A stretch of 64,000 nt of DNA. Source: DATKFM01 sp963851215 (GTDB taxonomy: Bacteria > Pseudomonadota > Alphaproteobacteria > Dongiales > Dongiaceae). Positions 10,888 to 19,374 of the stretch are shown here, piece after piece. A model generated the notes under the pieces. It ran no database searches. It was given only the letters and a program-made list of their open reading frames with translations, and had not been told where the DNA came from. The position numbers were made by a program, and so were the translations under genes. How positions within the stretch are numbered: the stretch's first letter is position 1; each line of letters opens with the position of its first letter. The stretch lies in contig CAWKOG010000008.1 of assembly GCA_963851215.1 (NCBI GenBank), positions 186,001 to 250,000 of the forward strand, written 5' to 3'.

Positions 10888-11193
10888 ATGCGGGCACGGA
10901 TCTATCAGCCGGCGAAGACGGCGATGCAATCGGGGCTGGCGGGCACCCAGCTATGGGTCCTGGAGTTCGAACCCGAGAGCCGCAGCGGGATGGACCCGCT
11001 GATGGGCTGGACCAGTTCGCCGGACACCCGCGCCCAGGTTCGCATGTCGTTCGTGACGCTGGAGGAGGCCGTGGCCTATGCCAAGCGCCAGGGCTATGCC
11101 TACAGCGTCGAGCAGCCGAAGCAGCGCAGCGTACGGCCGAAAGCCTATGCCGACAATTTCAAGTACGATCGCCTGGGCCGCTGGACCCACTGA
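10888..11193 (+). CDS. NADH dehydrogenase accessory subunit (NDUFS4 / ETC complex I subunit family)
   Basis: A 101-residue homologue of the mitochondrial complex I 18-kDa accessory subunit, typical of alphaproteobacteria. Visible family blocks are ARIYQPAKTAMQSG, WVLEFEPES, DPLMGWTSSPDT, VRMSFVTLEEAVAYAKRQGY and the terminal KAYADNFKYDRLGRWTH. It is expected to sit on the peripheral arm of NADH:ubiquinone oxidoreductase near the NADH module and help assembly. Start at ATG 10888 matches the family N-terminus. The main nuo operon is not in the window; the gene stands alone between two tRNA genes. Confidence 0.88.
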   Translation: MRARIYQPAKTAMQSGLAGTQLWVLEFEPESRSGMDPLMGWTSSPDTRAQVRMSFVTLEEAVAYAKRQGYAYSVEQPKQRSVRPKAYADNFKYDRLGRWTH

Positions 11194-11229
11194 TCGGCCG
11201 CCACATCGCGGCAATGCCCGCTCATCAGG

Positions 11230-11305
11230 GCGCCCGTAGCTCAGCGGATAGAGCAGCCGCCTTCTAAGCGGCAGGTCGCAGGTTCAATTCCTGCCGGGCG
11301 CGCCA
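11230..11305 (+). tRNA. tRNA-Arg (anticodon TCT)
   Basis: A 76-nt cloverleaf. Acceptor GCGCCCG pairs with CGGGCGC, the D-arm is TAGCTCAGCGGATAG, the anticodon stem GCCGC/GCGGC encloses CTTCTAA with anticodon TCT, and the T-arm CGCAGGTTCAATTCCTGC is canonical. Discriminator G at 11302 and encoded CCA at 11303-11305. Confidence 0.97.
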
Positions 11306-11315
11306 GACTTCTTGT

Positions 11316-11459
11316 CTAGTAGTAGACCGAGCAAGCCCGCACCATGCATCGGTCTTCGGGCGTGCGCTGGATCGGCTCGCCTTTCTCGGCACAGCCTGCG
11401 ATGGCGAGGCAACTTGCGATCAACAGCGCCGCCAGGGTGCCTTGGACTATCCGCTTCAT
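11316..11459 (-). CDS. 47-residue predicted lipoprotein
   Basis: A short gene found by reading the complementary strand: ATG at 11459 to TAG at 11316-11318. The protein begins MKRIVQGTLAALLIASCLAI and then AGC, a basic start, hydrophobic core and lipobox LAIAGC with Cys23 as the lipidation site. The mature peptide is only 25 residues (CAEKGEPIQRTPEDRC, then MVRACSVYY) with three Cys including the lipidated one. It is predicted to be anchored in the membrane facing the periplasm. I do not recognise a family. It lies right after tRNA-Arg on the opposite strand. Confidence 0.6.
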   Translation of the reverse strand: MKRIVQGTLAALLIASCLAIAGCAEKGEPIQRTPEDRCMVRACSVYY

Positions 11460-11594
11460 CTGAAGTCCACGCATCTTTTCCTCAAAGGGAACCGTGCTGA
11501 CGGTATGAATGCTCCTGCCGCATCGACGGCCAAATCAACAGACTGTATCAATGCTGCTCCGCTGAATTTATCCAGCCACCGAAGGTAACACCCT

Positions 11595-11906
11595 ATGGCC
11601 CTCGAGCTTCGACCGAACTGTGAATACTGCGACAAGGACCTGCCGCCCGCTTCGACCGAGGCGCGGATCTGCACCTATGAGTGCACGTTCTGCGCCAACT
11701 GTGTTGAATCCAAGCTGCACAACGTCTGCCCGAACTGCGGCGGCGGCTTCGAGCGGCGGCCGGTGCGTCCGGCGACCGAATGGCGCCCGGGTCTGTCGGT
11801 CGCCAAGCGCCCGCCTTCAAGCAAGCGCGTGCGCCTTTCCCACAGCCTTGAAGACATCGCCGCCCACATCAAGCGGATCGAGCAAATCCCACCGGACAAG
11901 CGGTAA
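11595..11906 (+). CDS. DUF1272 zinc-binding protein
   Basis: A 103-residue protein whose first 60 residues are the DUF1272 domain, built from Cys pairs: LRPNCEYCDKDLPP, CTYECTFCANCVES and NVCPNCGGGF. The paired cysteines suggest two treble-clef or RING-like zinc sites, consistent with the usual annotation. The basic C-terminal tail (RPATEWRPGLSVAKRPPSSK) is variable. No function is established for the family. The start ATG 11595 lies after GAAGGTAA. Confidence 0.85.
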   Translation: MALELRPNCEYCDKDLPPASTEARICTYECTFCANCVESKLHNVCPNCGGGFERRPVRPATEWRPGLSVAKRPPSSKRVRLSHSLEDIAAHIKRIEQIPPDKR

Positions 11907-11971
11907 GAGACTGGCGACAGCCGTCATGCGGCCTACCGCGCGATCATTCGGCGGCTGACGTGGGCCTGGAA

Positions 11972-12130
11972 TTAGGCTGCCCTGCGGCATTGTGCTCGTG
12001 AGCCCGGCCGATTGGCCTCTTCGAACGGTACTGGGCTCTGGCACCGGTTGCAGACGGCTTTCGTCCGCCCATCAGGGCCGGTCGTCAGAAGAAATGAATT
12101 TCCGTGGCAGTTCGGACATACAGGATCCAT
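11972..12130 (-). CDS. Small zinc-ribbon protein
   Basis: A 52-residue protein from ATG 12130. VCPNCHGN and VCNRCQSP form two CxxC knuckles about 17 residues apart, a zinc-ribbon arrangement. A GGGGGTATG sequence precedes the start. The tail after residue 40 is basic and low in hydrophobicity. Many such proteins are uncharacterised. The longer in-frame start at 12166 adds only MHRSNICMGVCA and seems less likely. Confidence 0.5.
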   Translation of the reverse strand: MDPVCPNCHGNSFLLTTGPDGRTKAVCNRCQSPVPFEEANRPGSRAQCRRAA

Positions 12131-12227
12131 TGCGCATACCCCCATGCATATGTTGGATCGGTGCACTTTCTCGGCACCTTCATCGCCTAAGACGAAGAAA
12201 TGTTCTTAGTTAGGCCCGGCTCGGCTC

Positions 12228-12467
12228 CTAGCTTTTCTTTCGTTTGTTGCCGGGTGCGTCCTGTGACGTCAGCAGGCCGAAATCCTGCGACTTGCTGCTG
12301 GATTCGGCGACACTAAAGCCTTCGGCCTTCAGCCCCCGGTGCAACAGCTCGCGGACAGCCGCAGCCCGGCTCGGCATTCGCCGGGAAAATCGCCAGTCAT
12401 CAACGGCTTGCAGCTCACCTTCCGTGAGCATGATTTGCAGGCGCTCGCCGCGTGCAAGAGGTGCCAT
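12228..12467 (-). CDS. Ribbon-helix-helix DNA-binding protein (CopG-like)
   Basis: A 79-residue protein. Residues 8-48 have the pattern of a ribbon-helix-helix domain: strand RLQIMLTEGELQ, then helix AVDDWRFSRRM and helix SRAAAVRELLHRGLK. A basic, Ser-rich tail ends KRKKS. Such proteins are dimeric repressors that bind short direct or inverted repeats, often at their own promoter. The ATG follows AAGGAGACGAAAC. The upstream region contains three GGCTAA copies at 12-bp phasing that may be its operator. Confidence 0.75.
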   Translation of the reverse strand: MAPLARGERLQIMLTEGELQAVDDWRFSRRMPSRAAAVRELLHRGLKAEGFSVAESSSKSQDFGLLTSQDAPGNKRKKS

Positions 12468-12755
12468 GTTTCGTCTCCTTCCCAGATTCAGCGTTGTTGG
12501 GAGGGAAATTAGTCAGTCAGCTTAAATATGTCAATGGCTAATCGTGCGGCTAAAACATAAAAAACGCTACTTACTCATTGTACGGCTAATCAGATTGGGG
12601 CAACTTGTCATCATTAGCATTGAAGTACTTCTTGGATGATGTTGTGTAACTATGTGGAATGTCTGAGTAATTGGCATAGTTATGACGAATTTTCTCTTTG
12701 GTTTTTATTGAATCTGGCCTAAGGTTCCGCCTGCTCTTACTCGGAGGATGACGCT
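12468..12755. promoter_or_regulatory. Divergent AT-rich promoter region with phased GGCTAA repeats
   Basis: The 288-bp gap between the ribbon-helix-helix gene (minus) and the sensor kinase (plus) is much more AT-rich than its surroundings. GGCTAA occurs at 12536, 12548 and 12584, i.e. spaced 12 and 36 bp, all multiples of 12. Candidate -10/-35 boxes cannot be assigned with confidence. The kinase has a strong ribosome-binding sequence (CGGAGGATGAC) before ATG 12756. Confidence 0.45.
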
Positions 12756-14666
12756 ATGAGCTCAACTCCAAAAGTCGTTCAGTTGCACCCGGCATCAATC
12801 TCAATCCCGACAAACACTGAGTCCGCGACCGCGCAAAACGAAGTGCGGCCCGCTGCGAGCCGCCCGTTGCAGCGGCGTTCCGGCGCGACGGTGGATATCG
12901 CGGCAGCCTTATATGAAAGCACTGCCGCGTTGATCGATTCCCCGGCCGGTGCCGGGCAGATGAAACTCATCCAGCAGAAAACGAGCGGCTACTTTGTCGA
13001 AGTGGCGTGCGCAGGGCCGCTTGTCGTCTTCGTCAACGAAGCGGTGCGAAACGCCATCAAGCACGCGCATCCGTCGGGCGTAAGCGGCAAGATCATCATC
13101 GATTTCAGGCAGGAGAACGATGGCGCAATTGTAATCGAAGTGGTCGACGATGGGGTTGGACTTCCGGAAGGGTTCGATCCGGCCGTTGATGGCGAGAGTG
13201 GCTTCCGGTTAATCCGCCGCCAGGCGGAAACCTGCGGAGGAAGCGTGGCGTTCGAATCCAGTTGTTTAGGGCTTTCCGTCTCGGTGCGTGTGCCGCCGCA
13301 CCTGGCTACCAAGAATGCCGGTCACAAAGGCAACGGAATTTTGGACGACACGCAACAGTCCCGCAGCATCCTGGAGGCGCTTCCGTCCGCCATCTACACG
13401 ACAGACGCTGCGGGCCGAATCACCTTCTTCAATGAGTCGGCCGCGGCTCTTTGGGGCATCCGCCCCGAATTGGGGACAAGCGAGTTCTGCGGCTCGTGGA
13501 AGCTCTACTGGCCGGATGGAACACCGCTGCCCCATGACGAGTGTCCCATGGCGCTTACGCTGAAGACCGGAAAGCCTGTCAGGGGAGCGACCGCGGTGGC
13601 GGAACGCCCCGATGGCACCCGAGTCACCTTCATTCCATATCCGACGCCATTGTTCGACGACGCCGGAACGCTGATCGGTGGCGTCAACATGCTGGTCGAT
13701 GTTACGGACATTAATCGCGCCGATTTCGCGCAACAGCGATTGGCGTCGATCATCGAGTTTTCCGATGACGCAATCATCAGCAAGGACCTGACGGGAACCA
13801 TCACGAGCTGGAATAGCGGGGCCGAGCGGTTGTTCGGATACACCGCGGACGAGGCGGTGGGAGAATCCGTCACCATGCTGATCCCCGGCAATCATGTTGA
13901 TGAAGAGCCGAAGATAATCGCCAGCATCGAGCGCGGAGAGAAGATCGATCACTACGAGACTGTGCGGCGGCGCAAGGATGGAACCCTCGTCGACATTTCG
14001 CTGACGGTTTCGCCGATCAGGAACGCCCAGGGCAAGATCGTCGGCGCGTCCAAGATCGCACGCGACATCACCGAGCGGCGGCGCGCCCAGGAACAGCAGA
14101 ATCTCATTCTCGGCGAGATCAAGCACCGGATCCGGAATACACTTGCCACTGTGCAGGCCATTTCCGCGCAGACGATGCGCAGCGCCACGGCCGAGGAACG
14201 CTCGGCTTTCGCGGCGCGACTGCGGACGCTTGCGGCGGCACATGATCTCCTGACCTTGGAGAAATGGAATGAGGCCTCTCTTGGCGAAGTCGTCAGCAAG
14301 GCGCTCGACCCCTTCGTTGAGGAGCATCGGGCGCGATTCGAAAGCTACGGGCCCAGCCTCTCGCTGAATGCGAACAATGCCCTGCTGGTGGCGATGGCCC
14401 TCCATGAACTGGCCACGAACGCGGTCAAGTATGGCGCCCTCAGCAACAAGCGCGGTTCGGTGCAAGTCACTTGGAATGTGCTGCCGGGAAATGCAGACAG
14501 GATGCGCTTCACTTGGCGCGAGACCGGCGGGCCGCCGGTCAAGCCGCCCAGCCGAAAAGGATTCGGTTCTCTCTTGATCGAGATGGCGTTTCAGGATCGA
14601 GGGGGCAGCAGCCGCATCGATTTCGAGCCGCAGGGACTCGTCTGCACCTTGGAGCTGGATCTCTAG
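12756..14666 (+). CDS. HWE-family sensor histidine kinase with an extra N-terminal ATPase domain
   Basis: A 636-residue protein without obvious membrane segments. Residues about 75-190 look like a HATPase domain (N-box NEAVRNAIKHA near 94, VVDDGVGLPEGF near 129, then a glycine-rich GESGFRLI). Two PAS domains follow (about 200-320, LEALPSAIYTTDAAG; about 325-450, IIEFSDDAIISKDLTG). The C-terminal 190 residues form a HWE kinase: phosphoacceptor His in LGEIKHRIRNTLATVQAIS (about 456), N-box LHELATNAVKYGA (549), and the family-defining WRETGGP (587). HWE kinases feed general-stress or light responses in alphaproteobacteria. The partner regulator is not in the window. Confidence 0.88.
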   Translation: MSSTPKVVQLHPASISIPTNTESATAQNEVRPAASRPLQRRSGATVDIAAALYESTAALIDSPAGAGQMKLIQQKTSGYFVEVACAGPLVVFVNEAVRNAIKHAHPSGVSGKIIIDFRQENDGAIVIEVVDDGVGLPEGFDPAVDGESGFRLIRRQAETCGGSVAFESSCLGLSVSVRVPPHLATKNAGHKGNGILDDTQQSRSILEALPSAIYTTDAAGRITFFNESAAALWGIRPELGTSEFCGSWKLYWPDGTPLPHDECPMALTLKTGKPVRGATAVAERPDGTRVTFIPYPTPLFDDAGTLIGGVNMLVDVTDINRADFAQQRLASIIEFSDDAIISKDLTGTITSWNSGAERLFGYTADEAVGESVTMLIPGNHVDEEPKIIASIERGEKIDHYETVRRRKDGTLVDISLTVSPIRNAQGKIVGASKIARDITERRRAQEQQNLILGEIKHRIRNTLATVQAISAQTMRSATAEERSAFAARLRTLAAAHDLLTLEKWNEASLGEVVSKALDPFVEEHRARFESYGPSLSLNANNALLVAMALHELATNAVKYGALSNKRGSVQVTWNVLPGNADRMRFTWRETGGPPVKPPSRKGFGSLLIEMAFQDRGGSSRIDFEPQGLVCTLELDL

Positions 14667-14675
14667 CGGTCCCCG

Positions 14676-15185
14676 CTACATCCCCGCATTCTCCACCTGC
14701 CCCCTGATCTCGCCATCCGGGTATTTCTCCGTATGGATGTTCACGTACCAGAGGCCGCCCAGCACCTGGCGCATCTGTTCGTCGGTCAGGGTTGCCTCGC
14801 CGGCGATGCGGTTGGTGGTGGCGTTGGTGGGGGCCATCTTGAGCTGCACGCCGGCGGCGACGCCGGGGCCCACCGGGCCGTGGAAATGCGCCGCCGTCAC
14901 GGGTGAGGACAGATCGTTGTAGGAGATCTCCCAAAGCAGCTTCTTGCGTGGCGCGGTCGAGGTAGACCATGCCCGAGCCGTTGGCGATGGTCTCCACCGG
15001 CGGCGTTTCCTGGCCGCCGTCCAGATTGGTGACGAACTGGATGCGATCGGTCGCGGCGACCTCGGTGTCGCTCGCGCGTCGAACGTTGCGACTTCGTCCT
15101 CCGGCGTGCCGGATGGTTCATCGAGCAGCCGGCTAGCAAGGCCGGCCGCGGCAAGCATCGGGAGCCAGATGCGTTTGCGGTTCAT
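14676..15185 (-). pseudogene. CHRD-domain lipoprotein, disrupted by several frameshifts
   Basis: The reading begins MNRKRIWLPMLAAAG and ends with a good CHRD half (WEISYNDLSSPVTAAHFHGP then DEQMRQVLGGLWYVNIHT). Between, the coding content jumps frames: the piece FVTNLDGGQETPPVETI and MVYLDRAT is read in another frame, and a lipobox LLAGCS appears in a third near 15125. One clear extra C lies near 14944 (ACG-C-AAG). The CHRD domain is found in exported proteins of unclear function. With the repair, this would be a membrane-anchored periplasmic protein. Sequencing error is as likely as decay. Confidence 0.6.
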
Positions 15186-15239
15186 CGCGATCTCCTGTTG
15201 GTCACAAAGTGGCGATCACAGAGCCTAGTCATGACAAAG

Positions 15240-15268
15240 CCCGGGCGCCGCCGGCGGCAGCGCCCGGT
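15240..15268 (-). terminator. Hairpin after the PRC-barrel gene
   Basis: Perfect 8-bp stem CCGGGCGC (15241-15248) with GCGCCCGG (15260-15267) just downstream of the PRC-barrel stop when read on the minus strand. The sequence after it in that direction is GGGCTTTG, only weakly T-rich, so this is a plausible but not strong intrinsic terminator. Confidence 0.5.
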
Positions 15269-15289
15269 TAGTCGGGGTCAGCAGCAAGG

Positions 15290-15692
15290 TTACATCCAGT
15301 ATGGCGCGACACCGTAGTAATCATAGACGCGCCGGTTCCAGTCGCGGTCTTCCCAATTGACGCCCTGCGCGTCCTCATAGGTCGGCGCACCGCGCAACAG
15401 TATCGGTATCCATGTTGACCACATAGCCGCCCATATTCGAGTCGTACTTCAGCGTGTCCCAGGGCAGGGGATGGCGGCTCTCGCCCATGCCGAGGAAACC
15501 GCCGAACGACATGACGGCATAGCTCACCCGGCCATTGTGCTTGTCGATCATCAAATTCTCGACCGTACCCAGCTTATCGCCGGCCGGATTGTAGACCGCG
15601 GTGCCTTCGACCTTGTCGGCGGCAATCAAATTCAACGTCTCCGTCGCCCGCAAATCACCGGCCGCATTGGCTGTCGTCTCCGAAACTCTCAT
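15290..15692 (-). CDS. PRC-barrel domain protein (one-base frameshift near 15401)
   Basis: A PRC-barrel protein of about 133 residues: TLNLIAADKVEGTAVYNPAG, KLGTVENLMIDKHNGRVSYAV and FGGFLGMGESRHPLPWDTL are the conserved beta-barrel strands. As written, the frame ends early at 15375, but removing one A near 15401 restores the typical tail LLRGAPTYED then WNRRVYDYYGVAPYWM ending at TAA 15290. The span of 403 bases is 3n+1, which agrees with one extra base. PRC-barrels of this type are small cytoplasmic proteins tied to stress and envelope; the exact role is unknown. ATG 15692 (MRVSETTANA) starts it. Confidence 0.75.
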
Positions 15693-16308
15693 GGAATGAC
15701 CCTCTCAATCGAATACAGTTGAAATATGCGTGAACGGCGTTTTGCCGCCCATTGCAGCAGGGCTGCTCGCTTACCGAACCAATCAAAATGCAACGAGAAG
15801 GTTCCCATCCCAGCAACCGGGTTTGCCGACATGGATGAGCGGGCTCAATGAGATGGGCCGGCCTGTGCCACAAAATTGAGCATCGGTAACAGGAGGAATC
15901 TAGAAGATCTTATTTTCGATAGGATAGGATTCTTGACATCGGCGTCGCGCTCCCCATGTCACGGAGTCGCCCTGGGCCTAACCCCATCGGCCTTGATGTT
16001 GGACATTGTGGATCTGTTATCGTGGCAATATGGGCGTAAGCCTGTATTCCCATCAGACTGCGTGCCTACGCGAACTGCCCACGGGGTTCGCGAGTGCAAT
16101 CCGTCGAGGGTTGTTTTGCCGAAAATCAAAAGTACCTGGCTGTTGCCGCAGCAGATCAACGGCTTGGCTGGTGGCCTCGATGAAAACAACCCGCTCGCCA
16201 TCAGGCACTTCCGCTGGAGAGCGCCGTCATTCCTCGCTTGGCATGGGGTTCATCGCACGGATTTGCGCCAGAGGGCTATCCAGCGGTGACCGTCCAGCGG
16301 GGCCGCCC
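15693..16308. other. Gene-poor stretch, no feature recognised
   Basis: About 616 bases between the PRC-barrel and dhaK genes. An open frame at 15876-16289 (plus) has no recognisable motif, an unusual composition and no ribosome-binding sequence, so I do not call it. A TTGACA hexamer at 15933-15938 has no gene with a fitting start downstream. I see nothing else I can support. Confidence 0.3.
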
Positions 16309-17295
16309 CTACCAGCGGAGCGCCGCCGTATGGACCGGGGCGTCCCAGAGCTTCAGCAGGTCGGCATCCAGCGACGTCACCGTCAGGGAGCAGCCGGCCA
16401 TGTCCAGCGAGGTGCAGTAATTGCCCACCAGCGAGCGGGCGATCTTCAGGCCCTTGCCGTCCAGCAGCCGCTTGGCCGAGTCGTACATCACGTAGAGTTC
16501 CATCGACGGCGTGCCGCCGAAGCCGTTGACCAGCAGCAGCACCTCGCTGCCCGCGGGCGCGGCAAGATCCTTGGCGATGGCGGTGACCATCTCGTTGGCG
16601 ATGTCGCCGGCAGCCATCAGCTTGCCGCGGCGGCGGCCGGGCTCGCCATGGATGCCGACGCCGAACTCCATCTCGTCCTCGCCGAGGCTGAAGGTGGGCT
16701 TGCCGGCGGCGGGCACGGTGCAGGAAGTAAGGGCGACGCCCATGGAGCGGGTGCGGCCGTTCACCTTGGCGCCAAGTGCTTTCAGTGCATCGAGGGGCTG
16801 GCCCTGCTCGGCGGCGGCGCCCACCATCTTCTCCACCACCACGGTGCCGGCCACGCCGCGGCGGCCGGTGGTGTAGGTGGAGTTCTCCACCGCGACATCG
16901 TCGTTGGTGACCACGGTGGCGTGCTTGCCTTCGAGAATCTCGGTCGCCATCTCGAAGTTCATGACATCGCCTTCGTAGTTCTTGACGATGAACAGCACGC
17001 CGGCGCCGAAATCCACCGCCTGGGCCGCGGCCGACATCTGGTCGGGCGTGGGCGAGGTGAAGACCTGGCCGGGGCAGGCGGCGTCGAGCATGCCCACACC
17101 CACGAGCCCGGCATGAAGCGGCTCATGGCCGGAGCCGCCGCCGGAGATCAGCGCCACCTTGCCGGACCGGGTCGGCTTGGCGCGGGTGACGAAGGCGGGA
17201 TCGTGATGCACCCTGACGATGTCGCCATGGGCGGCGCCGAAGCCGTTCAGGGCCTCGGTCAGCACATCGTCGACTTTGTTGACGAACTTCTTCAT
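16309..17295 (-). CDS. dhaK: Dihydroxyacetone kinase subunit DhaK
   Basis: A 328-residue DhaK. It holds the substrate: the family covalently binds dihydroxyacetone through a hemiaminal with an active-site His, represented here by the His in GVGIHGEPG near residue 210-220, while ISGGGSGHEPLHAG near 50-65 is the other conserved loop. It has no kinase ATP domain; DhaL supplies ADP and DhaM the phosphate. It is the last gene of the long minus-strand operon, and its start overlaps the stop of the preceding small protein (ATGA). Confidence 0.92.
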   Translation of the reverse strand: MKKFVNKVDDVLTEALNGFGAAHGDIVRVHHDPAFVTRAKPTRSGKVALISGGGSGHEPLHAGLVGVGMLDAACPGQVFTSPTPDQMSAAAQAVDFGAGVLFIVKNYEGDVMNFEMATEILEGKHATVVTNDDVAVENSTYTTGRRGVAGTVVVEKMVGAAAEQGQPLDALKALGAKVNGRTRSMGVALTSCTVPAAGKPTFSLGEDEMEFGVGIHGEPGRRRGKLMAAGDIANEMVTAIAKDLAAPAGSEVLLLVNGFGGTPSMELYVMYDSAKRLLDGKGLKIARSLVGNYCTSLDMAGCSLTVTSLDADLLKLWDAPVHTAALRW

Positions 17296-17756
17296 GACTT
17301 CTTCCTCCCCTTGGGCGTGCCGGCGCCCGGGCTTTCCTCGGAATGCTGCGCCAGGCGGATGGTTCGCGCGGCGAAATCGAGGATCATCGCCTCTACCTCG
17401 CGCGCCGTGGACTCGGTTTCGAATTTCGGCAGGGCGATGCGCAATTCATGTGCGGCGTTCGGCGGCCGCAGCGGACGGCCCGCGCGATCGGGATGGGCAC
17501 TCCGATACGCGCTCAGGAACTGCTCGCGCTCGGCGGCCGAGAGATGGCAGATCTCGAAGATCGTCGTCAGGTCGGTCGCCGGGATTGGCACGCTATAGGT
17601 GGGGTTGGTGATCTGGGAAACGAAGCTCTTATGCTTGCCCAGCGCCATCGCCAGCCGGCCGCGCAGTCCTGAGGGGCGGCGCTCGATAACGGTGCGCAGC
17701 AGCGTCTTGTAGCGCGCGATCTGGTCGGCGCGGTCGGCGGCGTCCAGGTCAGCCAT
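17292..17756 (-). CDS. Conserved protein of Dha/PTS operons, putative HTH regulator
   Basis: A 154-residue protein between enzyme I and dhaK, overlapping both. Residues about 30-60 (RLAMALGKHKSFVSQITNP) have the pattern of a helix-turn-helix of the Cro/C1 sort, followed by PATDLTTIFEICHLSAAEREQFLSAY. The C-terminus is Lys/Arg-rich. I do not know a biochemical function. Its position suggests a link to control of the operon, or to the phosphotransfer chain itself. It has no signal peptide or membrane segment. Confidence 0.65.
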   Translation of the reverse strand: MADLDAADRADQIARYKTLLRTVIERRPSGLRGRLAMALGKHKSFVSQITNPTYSVPIPATDLTTIFEICHLSAAEREQFLSAYRSAHPDRAGRPLRPPNAAHELRIALPKFETESTAREVEAMILDFAARTIRLAQHSEESPGAGTPKGRKKS

Positions 17757-19374
17757 GGCGGCCGTCGAGCTTGGACAGCGCCAGCTTCACCCGGCCCAGC
17801 GCCGCCGGCGCCACCGAGATCTTGCGCAAGCCCGCCGCCAGCAGGATGGCCAGCAGGCCGGTGTCCGAGGCCATGTCGCCGCAGAGGGAAACCGGCTTGC
17901 CGATGTCCAGGCCATGGCGCACCACCTGGGCGATCAGCCTGACCACGGCCGGGTGGCGCGGATCGTTCAGGGCGGCGACCGGGCCGCTGGCATCGCGGGC
18001 CGCGGCCATGACGTACTGGGTGAGGTCGTTGCTGCCGATGGAATAGAAATCGGCGTCGAGCTGGTCGATGGCGATGGCAGCCGCGGGCGTCTCCACCATG
18101 ATGCCCAGGGGCGGCAGAGCGGCGGTCTTCCCTTCGCGCTTCAACTCAGCCAAGCAAGATTCGAAAATCTCTCGGGTTTGTGCAATTTCGCCGGCGGTAG
18201 CCACCATCGGCAGCATGACCCGCAGCGAACGGTCCGGTGCCGTGCGCAGCAGCGCCCGCACCTGCGGCTTGAACAGCTCCGGCCGCGCCAGGCAGAGCCG
18301 GATGCCGCGCAGGCCAAGGAACGGATTGGCCTCCGCCTCGATACCCAGATGGGGCAGGGGCTTGTCGCCGCCGATATCCAGCGTGCGGATGATCGCTGGC
18401 TTGCCGCCCAGCTTGTCCAGCAGCGCCGTATAGGCGGCATACTGCTCGTCCTCGGTCGGCGACCGGTCCCGGCCGAGGAAGAGGAACTCGGTGCGCATCA
18501 GCCCGACGCCGTCGCAGGCGGCCAGCACCTCGTCGGGCACGGCGGCGGGATCGTCGACATTGATCATGACCTCGATCCGCTCGCCACCAGCGGTGACCGC
18601 GGGCTTGTGGAGCGCTGCCCGCGCCAACTGGCGCTCGCCATCGGCCTCCACCAGACGCCTGGCATAGCTGGACCGCGTGGCCTCCACCGGCGAGGTTACC
18701 AGCAGGCCGGCATGGGCATCGAGCACGGCCTCGTCCACCGGATCGGCGGGATCGCCGTCCAGGCCGGTGACCAGCGGCACGCCGCGGGCGCGGGCCAGCA
18801 TGGCCACATGGCTGGCCGGGCTGCCCGATGTCAGCGCCGCCCCGCCGATGCTGCGCCAATCCAGGGACAGGAAGCGCGACGGCGTCAGGTCGGTGGACAG
18901 CAGGATCGCCCCGGCCGGAAAGCCTTGGACCGCCGCCGCCCCGCCGCTCAACGCCATCAGCACCCGCTCCCGCAGATCGGTGAGATCGGCGGCGCGGGCG
19001 CGGAAATACTCGTCTTCCGCGCTGTTGTAGTTCGCGGCCTGCTCGTCGATCGCCGCCTGCCACGCCGCCGCGGCGGACGCGCCGCCGGCAATGGCCGCAG
19101 AGGCAGGTTCGGTCAGGCTGGGATCGCCCAGCAGTTCGAGCTGGAACTCCAGGATCTCGGCACTCATGGCCTCGCTGGTTGCGACCAGCGCCTGCAACTC
19201 CGCCTGCGCTTGCGCGACGGCCCGAGCCAGTTTGCGCTCTTCGATCTCGGCACCTTCGGCCGGCGCCGCATGGATAGCGATCTGCAGCGAGAGACGGACC
19301 AGCGGTCCGATCACCAAGCCGGGCGCCGCTGCCTGTCCGCGAAAGACCCGCTCAGGACTTGGCCGCGGCTTCAT
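17749..19374 (-). CDS. ptsI: PTS enzyme I (phosphoenolpyruvate-protein phosphotransferase)
   Basis: A 541-residue enzyme I. The N-terminal half has the phospho-His loop TSGSPASHVAMLARARGVPLV and the C-terminal half the PEP-binding TIM barrel: MINVDDPAAVP, GVGLMRTEFLFLGRD, LDIGGDKPLPHLG, IGSNDLTQYVMAAARD and VSLCGDMASD. It takes phosphate from PEP and passes it to HPr. It has no GAF or NPr extras, so it is the plain form and matches Dha-type PTS use. ATG 19374 overlaps the HPr stop by 23 bases. The operon order (HPr, EI) is as expected. Confidence 0.9.
   Translation of the reverse strand: MKPRPSPERVFRGQAAAPGLVIGPLVRLSLQIAIHAAPAEGAEIEERKLARAVAQAQAELQALVATSEAMSAEILEFQLELLGDPSLTEPASAAIAGGASAAAAWQAAIDEQAANYNSAEDEYFRARAADLTDLRERVLMALSGGAAAVQGFPAGAILLSTDLTPSRFLSLDWRSIGGAALTSGSPASHVAMLARARGVPLVTGLDGDPADPVDEAVLDAHAGLLVTSPVEATRSSYARRLVEADGERQLARAALHKPAVTAGGERIEVMINVDDPAAVPDEVLAACDGVGLMRTEFLFLGRDRSPTEDEQYAAYTALLDKLGGKPAIIRTLDIGGDKPLPHLGIEAEANPFLGLRGIRLCLARPELFKPQVRALLRTAPDRSLRVMLPMVATAGEIAQTREIFESCLAELKREGKTAALPPLGIMVETPAAAIAIDQLDADFYSIGSNDLTQYVMAAARDASGPVAALNDPRHPAVVRLIAQVVRHGLDIGKPVSLCGDMASDTGLLAILLAAGLRKISVAPAALGRVKLALSKLDGRHG

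Noticed and set aside
15876..16289. Possible gene in the gap upstream of dhaK
   Set aside because: No recognisable motif, no ribosome-binding sequence, unusual composition.
16006..17598. Long plus-strand frame over dhaK
   Set aside because: Reads antisense through a clear dhaK and the neighbouring regulator; His/Gly-rich shadow composition.
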